A stretch of 64,000 nt of DNA from Morella rubra. Lineage: Eukaryota; Streptophyta; Magnoliopsida; Fagales; Myricaceae. The position numbers and the translations under genes are program-made. The DNA is taken from NCBI GenBank assembly GCA_003952965.2, contig CM025851.1, forward strand, positions 4,549,637-4,613,636. The letters run 5' to 3'. Below the pieces are notes generated by a model. That model saw only the letters and a program-made list of their open reading frames with translations, ran no database searches and was not told where the DNA came from. Shown here piece by piece: positions 33,495 through 48,000 of this stretch (positions are counted from its first letter, which is position 1; every line of letters begins with the position of its first letter).

Positions 33495-33791
33495 CATTAG
33501 GGTTGTAGCCCAGTAGGTATCACTCGTTGTTCACAAGCTTCAAGTTTGGGAGTTTGAGTGAATATAAGTTGAAATCGCTTAGGAAAATAAAATCTCACCT
33601 TAAGCCTAATGGATAGGCTTAAGACTCTCTGGTGGTCTTGCTATGACTGTGGTGATGATTTACTTATTGGCTAATGCTATAGGTCAAACTAAACATTTTG
33701 TAACAAGTGGATACTCCTATAGTCACGCTCAAAAGAGTTGTTATGTTGGTTGCCTCCTCTCCTTTTATAAAGAAAATTAAAAAAAAAAAGT
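33495..33791 (+). mobile_element. Candidate tRNA-derived SINE
   Basis: The head contains TAGCCCAGTAGG, close to an RNA polymerase III box A, and GAGTTTGAGTGA about 35-40 bases later, a loose box B. The stretch ends in an A-rich tail (33778-33790). GTCAAA occurs just before the head and just after the tail, a possible short target-site duplication. Box B is a poor match, so this is tentative. Confidence 0.4.
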
Positions 33792-34073
33792 CAAATGATT
33801 ATACCAATGACAATTTCAATGAATTCCTTATAGTCTTCAAAACTTAACTTTGATTGGATAAATCTGGGAATTTGCTATGGGAGCATTTAAGGATTAACTA
33901 GCTCACACCACATTTGACATCAATTAGGCCATGCATCTTAGGTTTATAATATTTCATCTATTCTAAATATGTGATCACAAAAAAAAGACTCAGATTTTGA
34001 GATTACATATTATTTTAATGTTCCTATATTTATTTAAAGAAAACAAAATTACACAAAATCGGTATATATTATT

Positions 34074-34841
34074 GGCTAAATTACTCTGTACGTCTCTGGG
34101 GTTTGACCTTTTTCCCAGTTTAGTCATCAGGGTTCGATTTTCCCTAAAAGCATCCCTGGGGTGAGGACCATTACTAAATAGATCCTGCGTCAACTCATTG
34201 GACGGAAATGCACACGTGGCTAACGGCTTACACGTGGGAATTGACAGCTGGATTTAAAAAAAAAAATCGTCCAATCGAAATGTGACACGTGTCAACACAA
34301 TAAATAAAAATAAAAAATATATTTTTTAAAAATAATAAATCTAAAAAAAAAAAAAACCCGGATCTGGGGGAGCGGTTGCGGGATGGGGGAGGTCCCCCAG
34401 CCGCCCCCGAGCACCGCCCGGAGTGGAGGAGGGAGTCCTCCTCCCTTCGCAAACTGGGCGGCCAGAATCTGCCTGTGGAGGGGGCTTCCACCGTGACCCC
34501 TCCACTGGGAAAGGATCGGGGACCCCCCCGATCTGGGGTTTTTTTTTTTTTTTTTTATAATTTAAATTTTAGATTTATTTTTTATTTTTTAAAATATTTT
34601 TTATTTTTATTTATTGTCTTAATGTGTGTCACATTGCGATTGGGCGATATTTTTTTTTAAAATCCAGCTATCAATTCCCACGTGTAAGCCGTTAGCCACG
34701 TGTGCATTTCGTCCAATAAGTTGATGGCAGAATCTATTTAGTAATGAGTCCTCACCCCAGAAATACTTTTAAGGGAAATCAAACCCTGAGGACCAAACTG
34801 AGAAAAGGTCAAACCCCAAAGACGTACGGAGTAATTTAACC
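34074..34841. mobile_element. Mutator-like MITE/MULE with 9-bp target-site duplication and GC-rich core
   Basis: The 768-bp element is flanked on both sides by TATATTATT (34065-34073 and 34842-34850), an exact 9-bp target-site duplication, the length made by Mutator-like elements. The ends are GGCTAAATTACTC and, in reverse complement, GGTTAAATTACTC. The terminal inverted repeats run about 290-300 bases each and are highly similar, for example both contain GCACACGTGGCTAACGGCTTACACGTGGGAATTGA. The centre (about 34360-34540) is strikingly GC-rich with its own short inverted repeats, ringed by homopolymer A/T runs. No transposase is encoded, so it is non-autonomous. It could hold captured host DNA (Pack-MULE type), but I recognise no gene in it. 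Confidence 0.92.
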
Positions 34842-34850
34842 TATATTATT

Positions 34851-36001
34851 TGTTCGGAATGTAAGCGTTCGATAGTTTTTAAGTAATTTTAACGACGAAG
34901 ATATGAGGTTGGTACTTGGTAGCCAATATTTTAAAGTTTAAGATATTTTAGATTTTATTACGTCAAAATTTCAGCTAATTAAAAATATAATAAATCCCAA
35001 TAAAAGTAAAACTATTAAGAGTGATAAAACCTTGAGATTAAAAAAAAATATAAATTATACACACCCAAAATAATAAATTATTAATTCAAGTTTCGTCGAC
35101 ACATTTTCAAAATTTACTTTGTATATTAGGATGCAATGTAATTGAATAACGTACCATTTGTTCCTAAATCCCTTATCTGTAATATAAAATTCAAGGGCTT
35201 TATTTTCTACGATTTTATGAATCTACGCATCAGGGTGGTGCCCACTAATTTACGAGTGACTGTACCATAAATGCTGACATGTATATTTATAATTGGAAGA
35301 CTGACGCTGCTCCGCTGGTCTCGTCTTTCCCAGAAGGAGGATTGAAAAATTTGGATAAAAAATAAAAAACTTAAATCTCATAACATCCTAAAATAGAAAA
35401 GAAAAAGAAAAAATGTCATAAAAGGCCCGAGCCGTCTGCGCACGGTGTTGAAACAAGTTGCATGTGTGGAAGCGCATTTTCGAGTGTTATACTTCTTGAT
35501 CCCGTCACCTGCGCTTCTCAGAGTGAGAAGAAGAACCAGAACCAACAGCAGCAACGTCAAGTCGTCGACAACCCCACCTCACTCCCTTTCAGGTGCTCCA
35601 GCTCTTCGTTCTTTTATCCTTGTTTGTTCGTTTATTTAATTTGTCCTCCCACCAAACTCCACAATTCAGTTCGCGAAAGAGGAATTCCCAGATCTTCGAT
35701 CTTCCTTCCATACTTATCAATTAAAAAGGTGAATTTTTTATCCTGATTACTCTGGTGAATCTTTTGTGAAGATTGCTTTCCGGGAGAGAAGGGAGTATGG
35801 TTTGAAACCCAAGAAGTTATATTGGAATCTAATTTATGATTGTTAGATTCTGTAATTTGTTGAATTACCTGAAATGTGTGTTTTGTTGCATTCTTGATGT
35901 AGATTTGGATCGTGGGTTGTTGAATTCGTTCCGTTATATACAGGGGTTTTGTTGACGAGCAGGGGGATCTGGGGTTTTGGGTTTTGATTTGATTGAGATC
36001 A
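34851..36001. other. Promoter and 5' leader of the SEC24 gene
   Basis: The leader probably has an intron: a donor GTGAAT after 35728 and an acceptor CAG at 35941-35943, followed by about 58 bases of leader before the ATG at 36002. Open frames at 35445-35746 lie in this leader and have no counterpart in the family. Confidence 0.5.
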
Positions 36002-39000
36002 ATGGCAGCTCCTGTGCCTCCTGGGGCACATCGGCCCAGCAATGGTAGCAATAACCCATTACATCCTCCACCACCTAATTACAACCCTAACTCGAATCCC
36101 AATTTGCTAGCGGACAATTTCGGCAATCTGAATCTCAATCGGCCTCCTTCAATGCCGAACTCTGCCCCTAGGCCTTCCTCTTTTGGTCAACCACCTCATT
36201 TCCCTTCATCATCCCCACCGCATGGGGTTCCTGTTGCCTCCTCACCATTCTCTCGCCCTGGTCCACCCCCTGGTGTACTTGCAAGACCTGCAGCGCCTCC
36301 ATCAGGACCTCCACAGTCAGCATTGCCTCCTAATGTGGCTCCAGTAAGACCCACTGGGCCCCCCATTGGTCAGCCTTCACCTTTTGGGTCCAGAGCCCCA
36401 CCTGGGTCTTTCCCATCGGCGGTGGGCAGCAATGTGCCACCCACTTCTATGGCACCTCCCCCTGGTGCTTTCCCATCTTCAAGTTTACCCAGTCGTCCAG
36501 TTGTTTCAGCACCACCACCAGGTACTCGACCAATCACTACCTCTTCTCCTTTGACCAGTGCTCCGGCTTTCCCGCATTCAAGTGCACCGAGTGGTTATAT
36601 GAGTAATGGGCCTCCAGCATTCGCATCAGGGCCTTTGCCTGGTGGGCCCCGGTTTCCTCCAGCTGGCAGTGTACAGCAACCACCTGTTGGACCTCCATCA
36701 ACGTTGGGGTTGGCTGGGGCTACTCCTCAGGCTCCAAGCATGCGTTCTTTTCTTGGTAATCAAGCAGTTTTTGCTCCATCAGTTCCTCCTGTACAACCAG
36801 CACCACCATTTTCAGCATCTGCACAAAGTGTACTGCCGCCTCCAGGTTCTTATGGGACACCAACACCAGCGTGGCAAATGCAGCCCGGGCAAGTAAGTAA
36901 TGGCCATTTTTCACAGTACATTTCTTTCAGTTTTAAAGCTTTATTGCCGATGACGTGTGAGGTTCATATTGTTGGTAAGCTGACTGATATAAGCAGTGCG
37001 TGTCAAGCATTTTTATTTGTGTTAAATTTTTAAGTTGTTCATGATCTTCCTTAATTACACCACATAAGTTCGCAATATAGGCCTGTGCTTTGTTGGCTTC
37101 AGAATTCCCTTCTCCATCATTCACTTGGCAATCATATTCCCCCTTTTTATGATTTATTTGGCTCACAAGGAAGAAATCTTGCGTGAGGCCGCATATACAT
37201 TTGTTTTGAGTTTGACCGGCAACCTGGATTCCGAATTTTGAATTTTGATAGGTGGGTCCGCCTCCACCAATTCATGGTTCAGTGCAACCACCGAGGATGT
37301 TTGGAATGCCACCACCACCTCTACCAAATCAATCTATGACTACCATACCTACAATGGGTCAATCTGGAGCCCCAGTGTCCGGGACATCAAAGATTGATCC
37401 CAATCAAATTCCACGGCCCATTCCAAGCTCATCTGCTATTGTGTATGAAACTCGTCAAGGCAATCAGGCCAATCCTCCTCCGGTATTTCTTTTTGCATCT
37501 CTAATTTGTATTTTGGAAGATTAATGTGATTCATAATTCCCTACATTTAGCAACAACACTTTATTTTTTTCCCTTAAAATTTTTTTTTTTTTGGTTCTGC
37601 ATATTGTAAACCTCGTCCTTGTACTTTGTCAAGCCTGCTACGAGTGATTATATAGTCAGGGACACAGGGAATTGCAGTCCACGCTACATGAGGTGCACCA
37701 TCAGTCAGGTCACGATCAAGAATTTATCATATAGTTGTCAGCAATAGTTTTTTTGAAACTGTTTCAAAGTCTTGGATGCTACTGTCTTAACAGTTGTCGA
37801 TATGCTGATTTGTTTCGATGATTTGACAGATTCCATGTACTGCTGACCTTTTGACAACATCAGGGATGCAGTTAGCCTTGTTGATCCAGCCTTTGGCTCT
37901 TCCTCATCTGTCTGAGGAGCCTGTCCAAGTAATACTCCATTTTTTTCTTCCCTGATAATTGCATGTCACACCTTTCTGGTCACTGTAATGCATGTAGTTT
38001 CACTTTGTTTGTTTCTTGTAGTCTGTTTTGTTCAGAAGTTAATTAGTCTATTATCATAAGTTCATATCACAAGCCTTTAATTGTGGCAATTAAGTCTGGA
38101 CTTAGAGGAAATAACCAGAACCATGTAAAGAAAAAACATAATGGAGATCTTTGTTTGAGACCAAAATGGGCTAATACCTAGAATTTGTCCTGAAGCAATG
38201 ATGCCATGGTAAGAGGAAGTTCCATTCTTACTTATGACACAATCAGGAGCTGTCCTCAGACAAAGGGATTCAACCGGTCTTATTCTGTTATTTTCTTCTC
38301 AATTCCAGAAATAGAGAAGCTTGAGTGACTTGATATGAATGGCTGAACTTGCCTTGTTGTTTGTTGTATTCAAGTTATTACAAGCACTCACAAAATAAAA
38401 AAAAAATGTCTTGGAAGGATAAAATAGACGTTGATATGGTGTTTGCCTTGGGCAAAGGGATTCAAAATTTGTTCCTTTTGCTGTAGTTAGGGGGCTTAGA
38501 TGAGGTGATGTTGGTTTAAATGGTGAGGGTGTCGTGCTGTGATCTTGAATGGACTTAGGCTTGTTTACCCTGCAAATAAAATGATTAATAAAAAAAGTTG
38601 GTATGTGATATTTGGAGTGTGGAAACCATAAAATTGAAGGTTTTACCGCTATTCCTAACTATTATAAGAACTACTGGCTTTTTAGAAAAAGTCATAATGT
38701 TCCAGGCTAATCCTCTTGAGAAGAAGCAAAAATCCACTCTCAAATTGGTTTTCTTTGGTTCCTGCCTCCTCTGTATATTTCTTTCAAATTTTTGTGAGAA
38801 CTTAGGTTTGCTCCCCCCCCCCTCTCTTTCCTCCTCTTCTTAAAAAAAAAAAAAGATGACTACAGAACAATCAATAGATGTTTGATGCAAGTACCAATTA
38901 AATCATATTGAATATTTGATGCATTACAAAGTAGGGGTTGAAGTCCATGAACTTCCACATTCTGATTTAAGGACTTTGGATTCTTCTTGTTTCTTTGATT

Positions 39001-42000
39001 AATTTATGACTTTGGATTTCTTGGATACTTGGATTGTGTGGAGAGTTTAATGAGCTGACTACCTCTGTTTTTAGGGGTGTTTTTCTTTGGAAGTGTAGAT
39101 CAGTGAGCTTTGACGCTTGCTAATATAGGAGCTGATTTCCTTGAGCTTTTGTTGGAAAAATCCTTTGCTGTTTCTTTTCTTGCTGTTACCTCTGTATGCT
39201 TGTGCCTTGTTCATTGTGTCCTTACTTGGTCAATTTCTGCTCTTAAGTTTCCTCTCTTTAATTTATCAAAATTTCAGTTCATCATCTGTCTTTGGCAATG
39301 GTTGTATCTTTGCCATTATGTTCTTTAACTTGTCTTTCCAATGAGATCAAACAAATTATTGCATCTAGTTATTGGTCATTCAAACAACTGAAAACTGCAT
39401 CCACTTATGAAGTTAATATGCTATGTATTTTACTTGTTATAGGTTGTAGATTTTGGGGAAATGGGCCCTGTTCGATGTTCTCGCTGCAAAGCTTACATAA
39501 ATCCTTTCATGAAGTTCATTGATCAGGGAAGGCGATTCATCTGTAACATTTGTGGTCAGTTAAAAAAAATTCCTGTATATTTGTGTTATTTATATAGTGT
39601 TTCGTAGCTTGTTTGTTTGTTGTTGAGATCGGATGTTCCACTCTTCTCCCTGATCCCTAATTTATGTGCAGAGATGCTGTTGAGTTTTATGTGTTAGACC
39701 AACATTTCAATGTTGTCAAGATTTTGGGATGCCATACACTAGGACACTACCAATAATATGTTTTTGGAAGTTGTCTAACTTAACATTTCTGTCATAGTTA
39801 GAAGAATATAAAATAGCTCGTATGTTCTATATATATACTCCAATGTTCGTTGGCATCAATAGCTTGTTGATTTGGCTCTGTTCCCTGGACTGTACATTAA
39901 TACTTGGTGGTGGCTTTTAAACATGAACCATCTTTTCTTTGCAGGATATTCTGATGAGACTCCTCGTGACTACCACTGCAACCTAGGTCCAGATGGTAGG
40001 CGGAGAGATGCTGATGAAAGGCCTGAGTTATGTAGAGGAACAGTTGAATTTGTTGCTACGAAGGAGTACATGGTTAGCTAATTCATAAGATCTTCCATGT
40101 GAAATGAAATTTGTTTAATTTCTCTTGGCACATCATGTCTAAGTACTGAGGACTCTTATCTAGAAGTTCACGTACTTAAGTGACTTATCAAACAAAAAAA
40201 AAAGGGTTCACCTACTTAAGTGATTGACTACAAAATGATTAGCTGGATTTCACTATTAAACTAATGATTCTTCTATCATTAGAAGGGTTAGCTTAGTAGT
40301 AAAAGCTTGCTCCCTTGTGGTTTGGGGAATGGAGGATATGTAGCGTCTTCCTTTTATGGTGAGATATGGGATGAATTGTGATACTCCTAATTCCACATGG
40401 AGTGGGAGAGGGGAGCGAATGCAAAGCCAAGTCCCCCAGCTTGGGATCTTACTAGCTGGAATTGGGCCTTATAATGATTCCAAGGAGCTTCAAAAGTAAT
40501 CTTGAATAGTCCTTTTGAAGTTGAAGTGTAGATGTGGTTAGCACTTTTATCTCACTGAATAGGAGTTGCAAAGAGTGTTGTGTAATGTGGGGTTGAAACT
40601 TGAACAGCTTTGCAACGTTTTCATATAATGGATTTGTTGATTTGTAAGCATGTGTCTAAAACTTAGGTTAATGCATTTCATGACTTATCACCAAAAGGAA
40701 AAAAAAAAAAAAAATACAAAACGAAAAAAAACATGCACAGCATTTTTCTGTAAAAGTACACACTTTTTAGGTCACACAAAGCATCTAGTATAATCTAGTA
40801 TAATGTGCTTTTTGAGTTTCGTGATTGGGCTGGGACATTAGAGTAACTGAGTAGAATATATTTGTGAAATGATTTCTTTGTTCTTAGTTTCAGCACAGTA
40901 TTTTTTCTGTTATTGACTTCCCTGGGTTGCTGGGCCAAGTGATTTTTTGCTCCAATTGACTTATTCCAGGTGCGCGAACCCATGCCAGCTGTTTATTTCT
41001 TCCTCATGGATGTATCCATGAATGCCATCCAAACTGGTGCAACTGCTGCAGCTTGCAGTGCAATCAGTCAAGTTATTTCTGATCTTCCTGTAAGTTCTTT
41101 AGTCGTAAAAGAACACATTTTTCTTTTCTGCTTGATATGTCTTGCTGCTTATGTATATATGCATTCTTGTGTTGTTTTCTGCTGTATGCTAAATATGCAT
41201 TCACTTTGATCATTCTGGTGACTGATATTATTAATTGTTTTATTATTGCAGGAAGGCCCTCGGACGATGGTGGGAATTGCAACATTTGACTCCACTATCC
41301 ATTTCTACAATTTGAAGCGTGCACTGCAACAGGTTACTAGTAGTCATAACATTTTGTCATTCTCCATAACTTTTAAGAACAGTTTTCCTGATGATAAATT
41401 GACTCGAGTTTATGAGAGCAATTATTTTGGGTTATAGAAATAGGCTTGAACAAACATTTCGGCTGAATGTGGAATAATTAACAAAAGAGCAAAGAGAAGA
41501 TTCATATTTATCCTACCTCTGGTTGTGTTATTACCTGCAATTTAGTTTTATGCATTATCATCTTTATGCTTGTAGGTCCTGGAGTAAGTTTATTTTTTGT
41601 TGTATGCTGTTGTTCACGTTGTGTTATTGAAGTTGAGGATAACTGTCACCTGAGTTGGAAGGGTCATACAAAGGTTGATTCTTTGTTAGAGGCTTGGATA
41701 TTACCTAATGCATCCAACAGCCAGAGAAGAAGAAAATCCAACAACTGTTATGCTTGAAGATATCATTGATGGTGGTGCTAGTATTGTTGAGGATCTTTGT
41801 GTGTCCTATTCTGTGTTTGCTTGTGTCCAGGGTGTAAGTGGGGGTTGATGGGGAGAGTTAGGGACTAACTTCGATGACCCTTTTCCCTGGTTTTTTGTTG
41901 GGCTGCAGTTTAGGTGGAGTGGGGAACGGTCAACAATAGAACAGTGTTAACGGTGCTATTTATTGGTATCCTATGTTTTCTAGAGCATTGCAGGGCTGGG

Positions 42001-45000
42001 AGATGGGACCGATTGACAACTTGTTTGATTCGTTAGTGCTCGGTGGGTTACTAGGATGGAGAAAGATTGTTCGGGATAGTCTTTGTCAAAAATCCAGAAA
42101 TGGCATTGATTCTGTCGAGTTTTGATTGGTGTCTTGGTTGAGTTCCCTTGGCATTCTATTTGAAGGGTGAAAGTTCCAGCAAAGGTGGATTTCTTGGTAT
42201 AGACAGTGGCTCAGGCCTACAATCTATTTTGGATATTTTAGAAAGCGAAAGAAGATAATAGTTAAAAGTATGTGCAAAGTGAGTGAGAAGAAGGTTATCA
42301 TCATTCTCGTTATTGTGCAGTTGCTAGGGAGTACTGGTTGATGGTTGTGTCTTTGGTTGCTGCTGTGTTTATAGTGGGCATCTGAGTATTATTATATGGA
42401 GTTCTGTTTGCCGTTGTTTCTTATGGGGTCTGTGGAGGAGAGGAATGCTTCCTCCTTTACTTTGGAGGAAATGAGCTCACAGTGATGCTATTGAAGTCTT
42501 TATTTCTCAGTTCTGTTTTCATTTGGATGATGGCCATTGGGGGTTTCACATCCTTGGTTTTCTGGGAGTTGGCTTTTTCTAGTCTTGGATGGTAGATTTT
42601 TAGAACAAAATATTCTTATATAAAAAAAAAAGGGGTGGGGATAGATGTGTAATCAGCATCCAAGGGGGTAGAGAAGCATTGTGAGCAGTTTAAGAGAAAA
42701 GGGATATCAGACTTCCTAAGTTAATGAGATGGTGGTCCATTTTACAAAGGGAAGAGTGTGCCACAGGAATAGTCATGTGAGGACAAATTCTTTAACATAG
42801 CTTTGGGTGATTTGAGAAAATTGGTTGTTGATTGAGATTGGCCTCAATCCATTGTATGTCTATTGGAACCCAATCTAATAGCCAGGCATTCTTTGTCCTT
42901 ATCTCTTGTGGTACCTTTTAGCTTTGTGCAGGATCCTTGATGGGTTTATAATTTGGTATATAATGTATGGTTGGAAAATGATGTACTGAACATGGAGGCG
43001 AGAGCAGATGCTATAGGAAGCTTCAAACTCTTATCCGATAATGGGGTGATTCATTAGGTAGCAAAATGCCAAGAAGTAGATCAATGGAATTTGTATTTTT
43101 TGTGAGTTGGTTGTGACGTGGTAACTTTAAGTAGCTTTAACTTCTACGTTTAGTGTTGATAACTTGAAAATGTTGCACTGATTTTTATTTTGGACTTGTT
43201 TTGCAGCCCTTAATGCTCATCGTTCCCGATGTACAAGATGTTTATACTCCTCTGCATACTGATGTTGTTGTTCCGCTCTCTGAGGTTGGTTTAAGCTGTA
43301 AAATGTTCTCCCTTTTTTTCCCTAATCCTTTATTCTAATTTTTTGTTGTTTTATGTTTCAGTGCCGTCAACACTTAGAGCTATTGCTGGAAAGCATTCCG
43401 ACCATGTTTCAGAATAATCGAACTGCTGAATCAGCCTTTTGTGCTGCAGTCCAGGTATGCCATTCTATGCAAGGCAATTCTCTCCATTCATGGTGTGTGA
43501 TCTGTCCAATTTCAAATGATATTATGCCATTATGTTAGTAGGGTAGCTGTATATGAATGTGTTACAAATTGCATTATGAGTGTGGCCCAAGTTTTGGTTT
43601 TGAGTTGTAGCTGTAATGCATGGATTTTTTGTTACCACATGAATGAATAATTGTAAGTTGCACCATATATATCCGTGGCTATTTGCCTTTCTGTTTGCTT
43701 TATAAAATACATATTACATGTTCTCAGACGTGGAGTATAATGAGCTTAGGCTGCTGGGGATTCTGCTGTAAATAGTATTTGAAAGAAAAAGAAATGTTAA
43801 GTGTCTTCGCTACAGACAGAGAATAACGCGTCTTTCAGCTGTTTTCATAGCCAGCAAATTAGAGAACTTTAAATTGCACAAATTTCTATGTACATAAACT
43901 GATATGTGACTACTGTAGATAGCAATTGACCATATTACTTTTTAGAAATAGGATTTTTGTATAGAATATGGTATTTTATTAATATGGATTACAAAATTTT
44001 GAGCTTTTATTCCCATTCCAGGCTGCTTTCTTGGCTATAAAGAGTACTGGAGGAAAGCTCCTGGTATTCCAATCAGGTAAGCTTATGAATTTTTTAGTGC
44101 TTTACACAATACTACTACTCTATTCGCCTCATACCATATTGTTTGTACATACCTGTTTATGCTGTTGTATGCGGTCAATCATGTGGTACACCTCCTGCGC
44201 TTTTCTTCTTAACTAAATCCATTGAATATTACCAGAAATAACAAAACAAATCCTGCTTTCAGTTTGATTACATTTTTTTTTCTTAGGCAGGTTTTAGTTT
44301 GATTCATGTGCTTGTGATGCTTGTGACATTCTGATGCAGCAGTTGCATTCGGCACAAAAGCAACTATTGGAGATATGTGTATTATCATTACTTACAATGA
44401 TGCTATTGCGTGTCCCTCTACAGCGAAGTCAATGGGGAACTTTGACGCCATAGATATTGAGAAAATAATGTAACAGTTCAGTATTTGGGCCATGTACCAA
44501 AATGGAAAAAAAATGAATGGGAGAATTTTTAGAAATAAGGTTGGAACTGTCTGCCCCTTGATGACAAATAATGCTTGTGGTTCTTTTAAGCATGTCTGAA
44601 TTGGAGTGTGAAAGGGAAGAGAGTGAAAACTTCATACATAGCTTTTCCTATATGAGAGTTCTGTTAGAACCTAGAAACAGGGGTCAAAGCAAATGGTGAG
44701 CCTGGATGTGAGTATGAAGTAGCTTGGAGTTGGACAAATGAACTTGTATTATAATCTTTCGGTAGAGTTGTAATGGTTAGTTTTGTGGTTTGTTGAGCAA
44801 ATTACAGGATCAGATCTGTTTTGCATTTTGTAGTGCTTTTGAAAAAACTGAATGTGAGGTTGTTAGTGGCTAGGTAAGATGGAGATATATATCTGGCTAT
44901 GACTTCTTAAAGATTTGCACGCACTTTCATCAATTGGTATCTCATTTATAACAAGTAGCTGGCAACCTTGAAATTATTGGTTCTTTTCCTTTATAGCAAT

Positions 45001-48000
45001 GGTAGCACAGGTCAAAGTACTAATTGTCTGCAAAAGTTTTGAAGAAGTGGGACCTCATAGGGCTGATGGAAAAGTTTCTGTATTTGAATGATTTGGTGGA
45101 ATTATTAAATTGAACGTGCCTCCTTTTAGTCAATACCTTTTTGCTTTTGTCTTGCTAAATATAGAGCCTAGAGCAGAAGAAAATCTCAAGTGTGTTGACG
45201 TCTCAGTCATCAAGGCATTTTAACAAGTTGAGTTCTGATGACGATTGCAGAGTTGTATTCATGGTGTTTGACTTTAATCATATATCATCACACAGCTAAT
45301 TGACTAGGAGCTCCAACTTTAAAGATTTGACTTGCAATTTAGTCATTACTTTTCTCCCTTATATCTTGGTGTTCCTCTAGGGTCCTAAAGCCTTACCATT
45401 TATGTGTTTGGCTATGGTCATTTTCTACCAGAACTTTTGGTTCCCCTGAAATCCATAAAGTGTACTAAGAAAATCTATTGCCTCTGAGGACGCTGATGAT
45501 TTTTCTACCTTGTGTGCAGTCTTGCCATCAACTGGCATTGGATCACTTTCTGCTAGAGAGGCTGAAGGACGAACTAATATTTCTGCAGGGGAGAAGGTAT
45601 AAATTACTTACCTCTATTGTCATCCTGCCATTTGTGTGTTCTTTGAATAATTAGTACGGCTTTTGTTCTTGCTTTTTTCTGTGCGCGATTGTTATCTCTT
45701 GTTTTTTTTATTATTATTATAAAATGTAACACTACTATTAATCATTATGTAAGTGCTACTAGTTATCTACAGGAGAGGACTTCGGTATTGTGGTTGTAAA
45801 TTCAATATTTTAACTACTGGATTTCAGGAGGCCCATAAATTACTCCAACCGGCTGACAAAACTTTAAGGACAATGGCGATTGAATTTGCTGAGTATCAGG
45901 TGAACTTAATTTCTTCTTGCTTGACTGTTATCAAGATTTCTGTAACAAATTCTGCCACCTGACACTTGCTGGTCAATATAGTAGCTAGCAAGCACTATTT
46001 GTCTCACCTAATTGTTGTTATCATGTTACATCTAGGTCTGTGTTGATGTATTCATTACTACCCAGACTTACGTAGACATTGCTTCTATCTCTGTTATCCC
46101 AAGAACTACTGGAGGACAGGTATGAACCAATTTCTGATCCCTAATCTCTAACCCCTCTGTGTGTGTGTGTGTGTGTGTGTATGTACCACGTGCGTGGGCT
46201 TGTTGTGGACCGTTAGTCCTCGAGTTTCAATCTTCTGCCCTAACAGGAGAGATTCCTGTTGCATATCATCATCACTGCTTGAGATCCTCGTCTAGCAATG
46301 CCTATGTTGACAAAAAAATTGCAGTGGAAATCCTGTTTTTCTTGTGAGCCTACCTGTGGAAAGGGTGGCTAGAAATTTTTTAACTTCCTGCTAGTACTGT
46401 ATGTGTAGTGCAGCTATTGCTGGGACCTCTCTTTTATTTTTTCCGACTGTGCTACCAAGGTTGAAGTAGCCCCTAGTTAACATTCTTCAAATCTTAAGAA
46501 TTGATCCAAGAATTTGCACTTTCCTCTGATTCCACCATTATTCAGCCCAATTGTGGAACTGAGATTTTTCTCTTGGGGGCAACTATTTTCTTTTCATTTT
46601 ACTTGGTTGCTTGCTGCTTGGCAACGTTGTTGAGAAAAAGCAGAAAATGCAAACCTTGAGTTTGATTAATGGGGGGCCTGGAAATAAGAGAAGAAAAAAA
46701 AAACCTGAAAAGGGGGACAACATGTGTTTTGTGTATAATGGGCGAGGTACAGATGGCCTTTTCATTTCTTCTTTCGTTGTCACAGAGGGGCAGTGAGTTT
46801 ACTTGTGTGGATTAGGACATCATGGCGTCCTGACTATTGTGCATTGTGGTTGGGGGCCATGAGTCAAGCATTGAACTTTCATTTCATACTCTAGAATTTG
46901 CTTCACGAATGAACACCAGAAAGAAAGCAAAAATGATACGAATCTGCCAGATGCTTGAGATTTTAGATGTGTTTCTTGGGAAGGAAGTGGCTATGGGCTT
47001 GGGCCTCATGAGCAATATATATTTTTTCTTTACTCGTTTGGGAGAAGCAGGGGATTAAAATGCTCCTACTGTTTCTTCTTGTACCAAAAATTTGTGGATG
47101 CTCTTTAGAGGAGTCTTCCATTGGCGGGAATTTTTTTTGCCTCTGTTTGAGTCTGAGCCCCGTGGCTCTTCTTCCGTGGTTTTGTTGCCAGCATCTTGTT
47201 GGATCTTCATAGTCAGTGAATTCCCGTATAAAAGTGACCCCTGGTGTGTGCGCACATGCAATCTTGTACTACTTTTGCCCCTCCGTTTGTCTATCGATTA
47301 AAAATCAGAAGCATATAGGAGCAGTGTCTTCCAGTGTCCTGACTTGCTTGTGTGCGGTCTCTAGAATGTTGTCCTGTTTTTAGCATTTGTATTTGAGCAA
47401 GTAGTGGAATCTATCGAACTAATGTTCTTTTTTTTGTCTGAAAATGTTTTCAAGTAAAATATTCTCGTAACTTTGTATGTTTGGGAGGGTAAAGGAACTT
47501 TAGGTCAATAGAAAATCTAAAGTGGGGTCCATAAAAAATTAGATCTCTCAAATGTAAAATGGGGTACCTCTCTCTAGAGGGGTAAATCATTTTCAGCCTC
47601 TGTTCTTCATACAATAGTCTACCCCCCTGAATAAAACTTTGAGAGAAGAAGACAGAATCCAAATCAAATACTACTAGATAGAACTAAACACTAAAATATT
47701 TTTTGGGACTATTTAGGGCATCAGCCAAACACTGAAAAATTTAGTAACTTTGTTGAAAAATATTTACAGCTGAAAATGTTATTTTTCTGTTTTAACGGGG
47801 AAACAAACATGGCCTAATTCTAATGGGTTTAATCTGATCATGATCTATTTTGGTATTGAAAATTTGGAAGTATAGTGGAACCCTTGCATCCATTTCTTTT
47901 AGTATTCTTCTTTTGTTAAAATTTGGAAAGGAATCTAGTAGCAAAAGGTAGAAATGGAAACACAACTCAGTTTCCTCTTTCCTCTGCACCACATGGAATT

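Noticed and set aside
35445..36051. Frames on both strands around the SEC24 leader
   Set aside because: They lie in the non-coding leader and its intron; the family starts at the ATG at 36002.
36366..36914. Alternative frames within the first SEC24 exon
   Set aside because: They are frame shadows of the Pro-rich region, which has repetitive codons open in several frames.
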